64,000 nucleotides of DNA, from positions 29,609,469-29,673,468 of the forward strand of contig OX465584.1 of assembly GCA_950022655.1 (NCBI GenBank). The letters run 5' to 3'. This document shows, in pieces, positions 34,039-45,659 of this stretch. Position 1 is the first letter of the stretch, and every line of letters begins with the position of its first letter. The notes under the pieces are model-generated. The model worked only from the letters and a program-made list of their open reading frames with translations. It searched no databases and was not told where the DNA came from. Origin of the DNA: Alentia gelatinosa (lineage: Eukaryota > Annelida > Polychaeta > Phyllodocida > Polynoidae). A program made the translations under genes and the position numbers.

Positions 34039-35972
34039 TTAGGCCACTTAAAAAAAAAACCCTCGTTTCTCATCACCGCGCGCGTCAGCAAAAAACGTTT
34101 TTAGAAGATTTTTTTTTTTTTTTTTTTTCATAGATGAGATGAAAATTTGATAGAAATCATGAAAAATATGAGTATTTGATATCAAATTGAAGCTCCTGAT
34201 GTAAGGAATGCATTCAATGTGGTTATATGGTTGGCAAAAGTGATGCATCAAGTGGTGTCATATAACCAATTAAGGGGGGCATCCACCAACCATGACAAGG
34301 CTACGACAATGGCTTTCCGACAAGGTCCACGACAGCTCTACGATCGGAAGCCTTGTCGTAGCCTTGTCGTGGTTGGTGGACCCCAGTTCCCGACAAGAGG
34401 CTACAACAAGGCCACGACAGGCTGGGACATGAAGCTTGTCAGGGGCCTACCGACAAGGCTATGACAATATCGAACATGGTCGATTTTTGCTACGACTAGA
34501 CCTTTGTTGTGGAGTGTTGTGGATTCCCGGATATCACTATCGTAGTGTGTCGGAACCATGGGCACCTTTTTAATGGCAACCAGCAACGTCTACGACACAC
34601 CAGGACACCGCTGTCCCGACCCTGCTCTTCTCACGACAAGGCTGTGACCAGGCTGCAATTGGAACTTTCATGTCGGCACTTGTCGTAGCCTTGTCGTGGT
34701 TGGTGGACGCCCCCCCTTTAGAGTAAAACCCCGCTCCTGGGACACCCCACACGCTCCCGCCACGCCATGACACTGCTGTGTTGGTGGACCCCAGTTCCCG
34801 ACAAGAGGCTACGACAAGGCCACGACAGGCTGCGACATGAAGCTTGCCGGGGGCCTTCCGACAAGGCTACGACAATATTGAACATGTTTGATTTTTGCTA
34901 CAACTAGACCTTTGTCGTGGACTGTTGTTGGATTCCTCGATATCACTGTCGTAGTGTGTCGGAACCATGGGCACCTTTTTTATGGCAACCAGTGCTCAAC
35001 GTCTACAACACGCCATGACACCGCTGTCCCGACCCTGCTCTTCTCACGACAAGGCTGCGACAATGCTGCGATTGGAACTTTCATGTCGGCACTTGTTGTA
35101 GCCTTGTCGTGGTTGGTGGACGCCCCCCTTTAGAGTAAAACCCTGCTCCTGGGACACCCCATACGCTCCCAACACGCCATGACACTGCTGTGTTGGTGGA
35201 CCCCAGTTCCCGACAAGAGGCTACGACTAGGCCACGACAGGCTGCGACGTGAAGCTTGTCGGGGGCTTTCCGACAAGGCTACGTCAATATCGAACATGTT
35301 CAATTTTTACCACGACTGGACCTTTGTCGTGGAGTGTTGTGGATTCCTCGATATCACTGGGCGCCTTTTTTACGGCAACCAGCAACATCTACGACACGCC
35401 TGCCATGCTGTCCCGACACTGCTCTTCTCACGACAAGGCTGCGACAAGGCTGCGATTGGAACTTTCATGTCGGCACTTGTTGTAGCCTTGTCGTGGTTGG
35501 TGGACGCCCACCTTTAGAGTAAAACCCCGCTCCTGGGACACCCCACACGCTCCTGACACGCCATGACACTCCACGACAAAGGTCCAGTTGTAGGGAAAAT
35601 CGAACATGTTCGATTTTGTCGTAGCCTTGTCGGAAGGCCCCCGACAAGCTTCCCAGTCGCAGCCTGTCATGGCCTTGTCGTAGACTCTTGTCAGGAACTG
35701 GGGTCCACCAACCATGACAAGGCTACGACAAGTCCACCAATCATAGGCCTGTCGTGGACCTTGTCGGAATGCCATACACACAGTAAAATGAGTGAGATAT
35801 TACGAACTTACAGTGAGACTGCAAGATATGACCTAAATAAGTGTCTGAAGTCCATATTATTACACTTCAAAAGCCATCTCCGACCCAGCAAAAAAAAAAA
35901 AAAAAAAGCGCCCTCGTCATATTTTTCATGGCTTGGTGATGAGAAACAATTTTTTTTCTTTGAGTGGCCTAA
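34039..35972. mobile_element. Composite TIR element with about three 410-bp units
   Basis: The ends TTAGGCCACT...GTTTCTCATCACC (34039-34077) and its complement (35935-35972) form inverted termini of about 38 bp with A/T-rich middles. Inside are direct units starting TTGGTGGACCCCAGTTCCCG at 34373, 34781 and 35193 (periods 408 and 412; third unit shortened). A partial inverted copy of about 200 bp follows (35571-35775). All units are dense in GACAAGGCTACGACAAGG-like words and their complements, and contain the landmark GGCACCTTTTT.ATGGCAACC. No transposase is encoded. Several M-starting frames here are by-products of the repeat. Confidence 0.85.
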
Positions 35973-38030
35973 TATTGGAATTATAAAAGTAGAAAAGCCT
36001 TCTCCATATTGTCAACTGGAGGGAAACAAGCCACACTAAGAAATAAATGAGAGGGAACAAACCTTTCCAACACCCCTACTATCAGGAGCAACCAGACAAG
36101 GGTTAAAGGGGCTCTGCATGGAAACGAAGCACTTCTTTACTCATGAGAGGGACTCCAGGCTCTGTGAGGAATTCTCACAGCGCAGCTTACTGTAGATAGA
36201 GGAAAGTGGACTTACTTGAGCACTGCTTGTAAATGGGTCCGTGTTTTCGGATTGTCTCAGGCGGAAGGAGGACGATGGTTGCGATCATTGATCACTGCTT
36301 ATCGCCCTGCCCCACGTGAGTTGTAATACAAAAAAATAGTTACTCTCCAGCAACTAGAGTCTATAAAAGGAAACGAGTCCTTATAGGTTGTAAACATGTA
36401 CTGTCCCTAGAGTTATTGCATTTTTGCAATACGGTTGACATTTCAGATATATCGTATTGATTTTTCTTCAGATTACAGTTTTAACTTCAATAATCCTTAA
36501 AAGGAATATATTCTTGAACGTGTTTTTCACAGATGAAAAAATAATCATGAAATATCCTGTATATCAGTGGGTTAGGAAATTTGGTGTAACCATCATCTCT
36601 ATGTTCAGCATCTCACATTTAGCATGAATATGTAGTTAGTTTCTACTAGGAGATATAACAAATGGTACATACCGCCGGGCCTGTTTTCTCTTAATTTGGG
36701 GGAGTGGGAGACACAGTAAGAAGACTAACTGTCCTGCGAATAATGATTGCTATCGCTAAAGTTATGACAGATGTCTACAAAAGTCCAGTGAAACTATTCA
36801 TGATCTAGACAGTGCTGCGCAATTCCAATATGAAAGTTTGACTCATCCCTAAGAGATAGGTACACCAGACTGCCCTATATAGACTGTGCATATATACAAA
36901 ATAATCCTTTACTATTATATCAATATTCCTTGTATCATCGTTCACTATAAGGGATACCTTTAAAATTTAATTTTTCCTAACTTAATGATACCGGCTCCGG
37001 CAATAACTTGTATACATGAGATATTGTGAGGATGATGAGAGCTTTACAGCGTATAAAGAAGAATGACAACCGGTGCAATAAGATTTTCTTTACATCTTTA
37101 TTCATAAAGTACATTACATGACGTATATCATGCCGGATTGTGTTTTAGCAACATTCGTTGAAATATAGATTAAACACCTTTTTACATTTATCAAACGATA
37201 TTCAGCCTTGCTTCAAAGAAGAATTCGTCTTCGTAACTAAAATAAGTACCGGTATGGCTTCTTGATTTCGCAGTGTATCCGATTCTGAAAAGGAAATTTA
37301 AATGTTTTTATCTGACTTTGAATATTCCTGTATAGACGTGACTTGTACACATGCTTTTATTCAAATGACAAATATATGTCTACATTATTATTGATATCGT
37401 AATAGACCTTGGATGTAACATAACTCAGTATTTATAAGTTTTGATCCGACACTTTATTGGCGATTAATCAAGACTTAATACTTGCCATTTTAATCACCTC
37501 AGTCCCACATGCAAATGTAATTTAATCCTCATTTGGAATATGATATATAAGGTATAGTTTGGATTTATCCTTCGAATGTGATTCATTAAATGGTTTTATA
37601 TAGATATCACAGTAATATTCATTCTCAGGTTGTAATGTTTTATTGGCTCTTTCAAAAAGAATAAAAGTAATCCAGATTGATGTCTTGAATAGATATTTCC
37701 CAACATGGCCTCCCAAGTAGGCCAAGCAACATAAACTAACAGCTGAACAATTCGGGCTGTTTCAAATATAATGCGCTATACAACATTGAAACTCGGAGCA
37801 TGCTATTACCCAGTTAGCAATATTCTATAAACAATGTTAAAACATTCAGATTCTATCAAAGATCTATCAAATTGTATCTCAATTCCTTACCTTATTCTGC
37901 AGACTACTTTCCTTTATACAGCCGAAGAGAACGACACTCTTTGATGATGTTCAAAAAGCAGATTGTACTGTCTGTAAGATAATGCAATGATAGGATGAAT
38001 TAGTAAATAGTGTCAAGTCTAGAGGTCCGC
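35973..38030. other. Intergenic, no supported gene
   Basis: AT-rich. A 67-codon minus-strand frame (37522-37725) has a protein-like composition (EYYCDIYIKPFNESHSKD) but no clear acceptor. A minus-strand acceptor CTTTTCAG near 37285 opens short frames. Either could be a downstream exon of the peptide gene at 40576-42602, but neither can be assigned. Confidence 0.35.
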
Positions 38031-38041
38031 GGGGGGGGGGG
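38031..38041. repeat. Poly-G tract (11 G)
   Basis: Eleven G follow TCCGC. Downstream, 38395-38475 has GGGGACAC/ACGGGG-type words also seen near 3500-3620 and 4780, suggesting fragments of a common repeat. Confidence 0.85.
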
Positions 38042-39551
38042 AGGAGGTGTCACATTGCCAGCTTCATTTCTGAGCTCTGTGGGCAACCGGCGCGATAGGG
38101 TTAAGGGGAGAGTTGTTCGGCAAGAATGCTTCCTAACTCCAGTTAAGGGGACACTTTGGAAGGACACCATATCAAATCTGACGGGACAGTGTGGGGACAA
38201 CACTCCAGATTATCTTGATTCATTGTTTAGGGTGTGTATGTGAGGTGGGTAGACTGGTGTCTAGACGATCAGACATCAGGCAACATTGTTGTCTGGTGGT
38301 TGTCTGTGTGGTTATAACAGTGTCTCTATGCCATAGCATCACCTGCATACAGGTATTATATACTACATAGCCTAACAATCAACAGACTGAAAACCCCGAT
38401 TAAGGTGACAGCCTGCTTACGGGGACACCTTTATCGGAACGGGGAATGTACCCTTAAGTGGGATTTTACTGTATTTACATTTAGATGATGATAGTGAAGA
38501 TAAGAACCTGAACAAATTGGTTTTGGACAAGATGTTATGCCAATATTGTTGATTGTTGTTGACTCCTTACAGGAGTTCACTGTTCTGCCTTCTTTAAGAA
38601 ATATATAATAGATTTTTTACTTTTGTTCTGGTGACGTGTCCCCAAGCGGGTGCCATTCATCAAGATCGGAAGCCCCATTGGAATACCAATATTGCTACCA
38701 GACAAACTTTAAAAAAATATTAGAGTCTATATACCATATAGCTACAGGTTGTTTGGAATGTTTCGCAGATATGCAGGTTGCAGGTTTTGGCGGGTTTGTT
38801 TCTGAAGTTTTCCCATAATTGTGTAAAGAAACTCATAGGTGTGACAAATTTGTCAATTGTGGCACTGTTTCTGTAGAGAACGCCACGTTCCACACATCAC
38901 ACATCCCCCCTCTTCCCCAGACTACCATCCTTTTTTTAGTTCTCCTTCACTCCAGTATATATCGTGAATGTATATAAGCCTAATCCTCCTCATATTCCGT
39001 TTGTGGCAGTAGTAGTGATGTGGAATGATCCTGACGTCAATTACGGTCGTATTCCTGAAGACTACCATCTGTTTCTAGTCATATTATATATTGCTTATGT
39101 TAAAATGTCTCCCTAATGAAATCAACTAATTGTTACGATCCCATGGTACTTGACAAAGTGCATCATCAATTCTTAATATGATTACTAAATTATATAGAAA
39201 GTCACATAACCAAATTTAAAAAGATAATTTCTCGTAAAAATTACTTTCCGCGGTGTTCTATGTACGGCGTGTGATATGAGATTCAATGAAAGTGGTTGCA
39301 ATGTGCCGCCGCCGCATTGCCACTGGAGGAACTACAGGATGTTCATGTTAGCCACCGGTGCGGCACCTGGAGTCGGGTGATGTTACTACTTGCTCGAATG
39401 CCGACTACACTCGAATGCTTAATCCAAGGCTCGTTTCCATTGGCCGACGAAAACGGCGTAGAATTCCGAATGCATCACCGATGTGTTCCAAGATGCAGCG
39501 ATAGGCAACGACAATCCACACATATTCGATTGTCGTAGACACCCTACGCTA
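38042..39551. other. Intergenic, no gene seen
   Basis: No exon could be supported. The short plus-strand frame at 39296-39538 in a locally GC-rich patch has no recognisable feature. Confidence 0.4.
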
Positions 39552-39853
39552 CAGGGACCTGTTTCAGTAGTCTCGTGACATTAGGCCTAGACAGACATCA
39601 ACAGCAGCACCAACAGTGCAAGCAACAGCAAAAAAGTCTAGCAAATATCTGAAGATCGAAGTGGCCAATCTTCTTCATATTTGGAACGATTATAGATTAT
39701 ATGTATCCCCTACTCATATTAACGTGTCATTGCTTAATTCCTACGAGAAAGGAGTAAAACTCCATGTGTCATCGACTGCAATCTTGTGATCTGTCTGTAT
39801 GGTGTCACAGACGCCATCTAGACATGTCACAAAACTACTGAAACAGGTCCCTG
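39552..39853. mobile_element. MITE, 302 bp, CAGGG ends
   Basis: CAGGGACCTGTTTCAGTAGT... (39552-39581) pairs with its complement at 39824-39853 with two mismatches over 30 bp. CAGGG termini are typical of hAT-derived MITEs, but no 8-bp target duplication is evident. The interior is non-coding, with CAGCAGCACCAACAG-type words. Confidence 0.8.
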
Positions 39854-39991
39854 GTCTTTTTATATCAGGAGCAGTATCGGTATGTATCGGTGCGTATCGG
39901 TGTGTAGCGGTAGGACATCATAGATTGCTGACCACCTATTTTGTTAGAAACAAACCATAGACCATGTGCCTCATAGAGTTATTGTAGAGAC

Positions 39992-40045
39992 CTGGGAGCT
40001 GTTTCAAAACCATAGACTTCACTCGACTTTTGAAACAGCTCCCAG
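39992..40045. repeat. Perfect 18-bp hairpin
   Basis: CTGGGAGCTGTTTCAAAA is followed after an 18-base loop by its exact reverse complement. The whole structure is 54 bp. Its GAGCTGTTTCA core resembles the GACCTGTTTCA end of the MITE at 39552, so it may be a deleted relative. Confidence 0.85.
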
Positions 40046-40575
40046 ATCGACTACCATGGTATTAGTTGACTTTCTGACACGATTTCTATTTTCTGTCGGG
40101 AGGTGCATCGTTAGGCTTATCGTAGACCAGTGGCTTTAAGTAGCTCCCCACAGTTCATTGTGAGCCATCCCATACTCTCTAAGCCCATTTTTCATGTTCC
40201 CATTTGCCGTTGTGCACAATTTCAATACAACTGACATAAAGAAAGATGACGTGAACAATTTCTGACGCTAGTACTAGTATTATAGTAAGCCTGATTGCTT
40301 TATACAGCCACAGTCCGACATGCCTGTCAGAGGTGCTGTGATCGGACCCTAGTTGCCAAAAGAATGGAGACAGAGTTGGGCGGCCAATCCGCCTGCCTAC
40401 TTCCGGAAAAGCACTGCATGGGACATTCATGGCAAGTTTGCATGGTACTGGTGTAAACTGCCTTGAAGAGTGTAGTATTATAGAATCAATAAAACTTAAA
40501 ATGTTTCCTTAATTGACGCTTTAATATAAATTCCTTAAGGTACATGCAATTGATTAAAGGTCACAAAACACTTAC

Positions 40576-40641
40576 TTCCAGTCATCTTGTTGCAGGCAGG
40601 ATCAGAGCAGAGGAGGCCTTCCACGCAAATTCTACTTCTAT
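40576..40641 (-). CDS. Secreted cysteine-rich peptide, exon 3
   Basis: A 66-bp exon runs from acceptor ACATATTTTTTCAG to donor GGAA|GTAAGTG. It enters and leaves in phase 1. It encodes RSRICVEGLLCSDPACNKMTG after a split Asn codon, adding three cysteines (residues 72, 78 and 83) and completing an N-R-S glycosylation site. The open donor shows that at least one more exon follows at lower coordinates. A minus-strand frame after TTTTCCGGAAG near 40400 fits the phase, but it has no cysteine and I do not assign it. Confidence 0.68.
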
Positions 40642-41072
40642 CTGAAAAAATATGTTAAACAATTCAGAATGCATCGATCATTATATGTGGTCACTCTACT
40701 GCTCATAATTGCATTTCACAGGAAGATTATGATTTCATATAGATGTACCTTTTCTTACGGGGAATGCAACAGCGCATTGTACTGACTCCATGTGCAATTT
40801 GCTGGCAAGAACATCTATTTTTCCCAATGACAGAAATACACAGAAATAACCCAGAAATATTTTGTTTACTTTGAGAAATTGTAGGTTATGATTTTCATGG
40901 TCGTTATCGCGGAATGTAGATAAAAAGAATCGATAGACTTTGGATCATCCTTTATATGCATGGATCACAGTATTACATAGAAGTTGGAGGTCAGGAATAC
41001 AGGATCAATTGTGACATATACATGTCCTGAAATATGGAATTTCGCTAAGGGAATGGGTTTTGGAATACTTAC

Positions 41073-41155
41073 TGGTATAGCCGGGGAAGTCATGGTAACA
41101 AAGGTTTGTATCCTCATTGATTCCTTCAGGGGTGGTCTTACGCCAATTACAAGAG
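41073..41155 (-). CDS. Secreted cysteine-rich peptide, exon 2
   Basis: An 83-bp exon runs from acceptor TTTGTATTTCTCCTGCAG to donor ACCA|GTAAGTATT. It joins exon 1 in phase 2 and exon 3 in phase 1, all frames staying open. It encodes SCNWRKTTPEGINEDTNLCY then HDFPGYT, with cysteines at residues 41 and 58. The three exons agreeing in phase, with four strong splice sites, is the main reason to believe the gene. Confidence 0.72.
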
Positions 41156-42486
41156 CTGCAGGAGAAATACAAAGATCATGAATATCAAAGAGATAAAATG
41201 AAATTGCACATAAGACAGAACGTATTTGTAAGGACAAATACTATAACTGTTAACTACTATTTGACTATTTTGACTCTTCCACAAAGACATTTTCATTTTA
41301 TTGAAGCTATAATAGTATATTTAATCACGAATATTTCATATCAATATCTATCTGTAGCTTCAGTTTACGAACGTAATAGAGCCAAAAATGAATACAAAAC
41401 GTATTCCAGGAAGGAGCCGACTGCAATTTCGCTTTAGAATAATCATTGCGGTCAGTTTGTTTGAGGCTAAGTGGTAATCAGCCTCACACGACTTCCCGCA
41501 TGTGTCACCTAATCATTAAACAACTTTTTCTGCTTATCTATATATCCCCTCCTGTACGACTTTTCTAGATTTATCGCCTATCCTGAAAGTGGAAATACGT
41601 ATAAGCTTAACTCATGATTGTACGGCCTTGGGACAGAGACAATACCATCGGCTTTTTGTCATCGTGATTGTTTTCTACAGGACCATATCATAAACAATAT
41701 ACTATGGCTTGGGGAGATTGAATCGCATTCTCCTTCTTTGGTTGTCCAGAGAATATTTCTCTTATGACTTATCTTATATTCCAACAATTTAGATATTCTA
41801 CTGGGTATGAAGATAGCAATGAGGGCTTGTTCTGAATACCAGTAAGTGGTTACATTTCATTTTATTCATCAACAGTGTTGATGTAAAGTATAAGTTTCAT
41901 CGGAATATGACGGAACTTCCTCACATAAAGTTATGATTATGTTGTCATAACACGACAGTTATGGTTGTTCTATGAAACCTATTTTCATAATATATTCTAT
42001 ATGATCTAAAACATGAGCGTGTGCTATATTATTAGTGGTATGGATATGCCTTCTATCCTTTTACGTTCTTATACTCCCCAACTTCCAGCCCTGCTATGTG
42101 TCAAAAACAATATGATACACCGGAGAAGGGGACGCAACCGAACATAATTTTAGTCAAAATCAATCATGGTTATTATTCCTTAATACATGTTTTCATGGTA
42201 TGTGTTTCCCACATAATATCTTAATCTTTCCATTTTGATAGGGGGAAACCAATGGACATTCTTGGCTTTTCAAATTCTCTTTTGAATTTTGGATCTGAAG
42301 GATTCACTCTGGTTTACATGGAAATGTGAAATTTAGTATAGATGCTCGTCTTATCCTTCTTACTTCTGTCACACATTCTTGGCAGCCTTGGGTTAGAGCA
42401 CATAAATATGAAAGAACGGTATGTGTTAAAGTCATTCAAGGATCAAGTTCAATTGCCAATAATTGATGTTGATATATATCACTCAC

Positions 42487-42602
42487 CTAAATTTGTGAAA
42501 TCCGTTGGTTCCGCAGTATCCGTTAATGTTATTTTGCGCACCCAGGGTCATTACAAATAGCGCCAGGAGGACGGTGAGTGAGACTGCCAGGATGGTATTC
42601 AT
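42487..42602 (-). CDS. Secreted cysteine-rich peptide, exon 1 with signal peptide
   Basis: The ATG at 42602 opens a 38-codon exon ending at donor TTTAG|GTGAGTG. It starts MNTILAVSLTVLLALFVMTL then GA, a textbook secretory signal with likely cleavage after Ala22. The mature N-terminus is QNNINGYCGTNGF, with Cys30. Over the three recovered exons the protein has at least 88 residues and six cysteines (30, 41, 58, 72, 78, 83), so probably a disulfide-knotted extracellular peptide. I do not recognise the family: hormone, antimicrobial or matrix peptide all remain possible. The introns are 1331 and 431 bp. A TATA box lies about 145 bp upstream of the ATG. Confidence 0.75.
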
Positions 42603-42742
42603 GTTGTCTTGTGAAGTACAAAGTTAACACAATATTCTAGTGTTCAGTCTAATTTCTGCAAGACACACTACTAGCGTCGGTCAGATGTGTCTGTGTGTTG
42701 ATGATCTGATGAAGACTGTGATCCTTGTGGCCATCTGCGGGC

Positions 42743-42750
42743 TTTTTATA
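42743..42750 (-). promoter_or_regulatory. TATA box of the peptide gene
   Basis: On the minus strand GTATAAAAAGCCCGC sits 141-148 bp upstream of the exon 1 ATG, within an otherwise AT-rich region. A start site about 30 bp downstream (around 42715, near GGATCACAGTC) would give a leader of about 115 bases. Placement is consistent with a classical TATA promoter, but initiation is inferred. Confidence 0.6.
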
Positions 42751-42799
42751 CAAATTTTCCCCTAACCACTCCTAAAAATATTTTTGTTTGGTTTTAAAT

Positions 42800-45416
42800 T
42801 TTATACTTTTTTTTCATTCATATAAATATAATTTAAAGCACAGAATGATATTATTTATTGCACACATGCACACTGATAACAACACATAAGTTATTTCCTA
42901 TTAATTGATATTTATTGATTGAAAGTGTGTTCAATGTGAGTCAATGGTGTTGTATTTGGTGAGATGGAAATATTTGCAGGAAGATGTGGGATAAGTACGT
43001 GGTGTGACATCATGGCGGCAGGTGGCGGGCGGGTCCCACCTCCAGGATTTCCCGCCCATTTCCACCTGCACTATCGAAGTGATTACCACAGTTCGCACTA
43101 ATAACGTACACACTAGACGTGCATTAGCACTCACCGACTATGATTCTTTTTATGTTTACACTTCTCCATGTTCGGAGGATCGTAGATTTCCAGAAGGTCA
43201 AGTCTATAGCTATAAATTCTGTAGGTTCATATAAGAAATCCGACTTTATTGCAGATCTAATCATAGCAAGAAAAAGTACAGAATTCTGATTTTATAACGC
43301 ATTTAGAATATGTCACTGATAATCGCCAGACGCCCAAGACTTTGAATTCGATTGAAGTTAATGCTGGGTATAGTTGCTTATGCATACATTATTGTCAAAC
43401 GTATCAAAAAAGCTCATCTCAGTGGTATTCTCACACACAAGACAATTCATAGCTCAATGAAGAATGATCAATAACTCTCAGAAATCTCAATGAACCTTCA
43501 GACATCAAATACAACAAAGTCAACAGACGTCCTTTCACTTGCATTAAACTAGTGACCTAACTCTTTCTAAGCCGTTATAATAGGGCTACTTTATGGTGAA
43601 GGTTTCCTATTCTCATCACTTACATTTATATTCTTGTTACAGGTTGCTATGGTAACCATATTCTATTAGAGGTTTGAAATAGTTCAGACAGTGATCTCTC
43701 TAAACAGGCATGTTACCCTAACAATGTGTTCTTTGCTATGAACTTAGGCATGCTACTATACCTGGGTACCTACTTTTAGCAGTTACGTACTGCTGTTCCC
43801 TATGCCATATTTATATTGTTTATGATACCCTGCTATATGGAACACGTTGGGATCTCAGTGAAATGTGAACCTTTACTTCGACATGGTTTCCGCACCAATT
43901 TGCAGTAGAATATTATCAATTTTGGGTACATGATGAATATAAAACTATTTACCAGGGCCGTAAAGTATAATAGGAAATTCAATGGGGATGACTTTTATTT
44001 ACTGAACTCAGTCTCCCGACCTCATGCCGTGAATAAACAGAAATCCTCGTCTCATTTTTATAAGGTACGACTGTGATAACGTTGTTTTATATAAATAAAC
44101 GTGTCATCGTTATAATTTAGACTCTTGTATAAAGATATTGCTTGTTGTGTTAGAGGACTGACATTTCCGTTTGCCTGCCATGGTAAATAATGACTTAAAA
44201 TGAAAATCGGTCTTTATTGGTTATAACGCCCGTTATACCGAGGAGGACAAGTACATGAGGAAAAGGTGATTTCTAGTGATCTTTTACTCCTAAAGAATAT
44301 CCAGGATAACATGACTAAGAGATAACGACAGGAATCGAATAACACAGACGAAATGCTACCACTCAAAGACATAATTATATTGTGTTTGAAAACGCACTAA
44401 AAACGTAAGAATACGAATGATGATTTCTATGATAAAATAAATATCAATAATCTAAAAGCCCTCGGTAAGACTAGTCAGGACATGCGTGAATACATATGTC
44501 ATACTAACGCGCCAGGGGCGCTGACTCCGCTATAGGGGGGCACCATAAGGTCATGTGACCTTCTGACGTGCCAGACGCCGCCGGGGCTCACTCTCCCAGC
44601 AGAGGCGCGAGGTGCGGTGTGGTTTGTTTTGTTTTTGTTGGATTACCAAATACATCCAGTGCATCTGGGAAAATAAACAATCATCGATAGAACCACACTT
44701 ATAAATACTGCGGAGAAACCGTGTAATGTATGAAATACCTCATATCAAAAACTACTATAACCCCTCATGTATGGTAGCTTTTATTTACAAATATAAAATG
44801 AATTATGATAGATTATTGTTTCATACCTTCAGATGTAGCACTAATAGCATAAGGAGAGAGGCCTCTATATATCTTGTAATTGATAAGGGTGAGAGGTAGA
44901 CAAATTATCCATTAGTATAATTGATATCACTGATGTTCTTATGAAGGGTCAATCGCCCCGGAAACGTTAACACCATCAGTCATTGCATTTAAACTATGAT
45001 TTGAAATGGAATAAAGAACAATAGAAATGGAAACCACCCAGTTGTAACGTTGTTGTTGTTGTTGTTTTTTGTTGTTGTTTTTTTTTATCATATTTCGTAT
45101 AAAAATAACCAAACAGGAATATGTATTCGCCTCAATGTCAGATGTATGTGAAAATGTTAAGGGGGAATGTTTCATTATAACTATTTTAATTTAAATGCAT
45201 AATAGCACTGGATAGTGTACGTAATCAGCTTTGTTGATAAAATTGAATTTTCCATTCCCATGCACAATCATCCGTCATATGTGTACATTTGGTATGTGTA
45301 GTATCTTGATATCTTTGCCAATAGGCAATTTAAAATAGCAGTAGATGTCGTGATTTCTGGAGAAAATCATGTTTGTTTTGAACATATTAAGCTGTACACA
45401 CACTCTATTCCCATCT
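42800..45416. other. Intergenic, no gene seen; GC patch with nuclear-receptor-like palindrome
   Basis: Mostly AT-rich with no exon. The patch at 44500-44640 is GC-rich and contains AAGGTCATGTGACCTT at 44547-44562: two inverted AGGTCA half-sites spaced by two bases. A (GTT)n-like run lies at 45049-45085. Confidence 0.4.
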
Positions 45417-45659
45417 CTACCAAATGAACCTTGTATCTCTGACCACAACAGAGACATGTGGATCATTACGAGGAAGATCCGGCTTGGGTCTCCTTATAGC
45501 ATGTGGGCTGTCCACTTGTACTTGTCCAGGAACTGGGTCACGTAGGAGTTTAGTAGGAAAAGGGATGTCCATTGGGAGACACCGATTTCCCGTGTAAGGT
45601 CGCTCTGATGCAAGCCTCAATACGATGTGGTTGTTGGTGCACCCCATTGTGCTTAATTC
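45417..45659 (-). CDS. Candidate coding exon, 76-aa protein starting MGC
   Basis: A strong acceptor, CACATCATCTTTTACAG, is followed by GAATTAAGCACA and an ATG at 45647. The ATG opens 76 codons ending at TAG 45417: MGCTNNHIV..., RPYTGNRCLPMDIPFPTKL, PGQVQVDSPHAIRRPKPDL and VSVVVRDTRFIW. The MGC start followed by small polar residues is the classical dual-acylation (N-myristoyl plus palmitoyl) signal, so a membrane-tethered small cytosolic protein is possible if that ATG is used. Balanced codons and the acceptor support coding. Whether the reading is complete or a terminal exon is unclear, and I do not recognise a family. Confidence 0.42.
   Translation of the reverse strand, partial: ELSTMGCTNNHIVLRLASERPYTGNRCLPMDIPFPTKLLRDPVPGQVQVDSPHAIRRPKPDLPRNDPHVSVVVRDTRFIW

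Noticed and set aside
35179..35517. Several plus-strand ORFs of 78-112 codons
   Set aside because: Repeat-unit translations inside the composite element. The same words occur in all units and on both strands.
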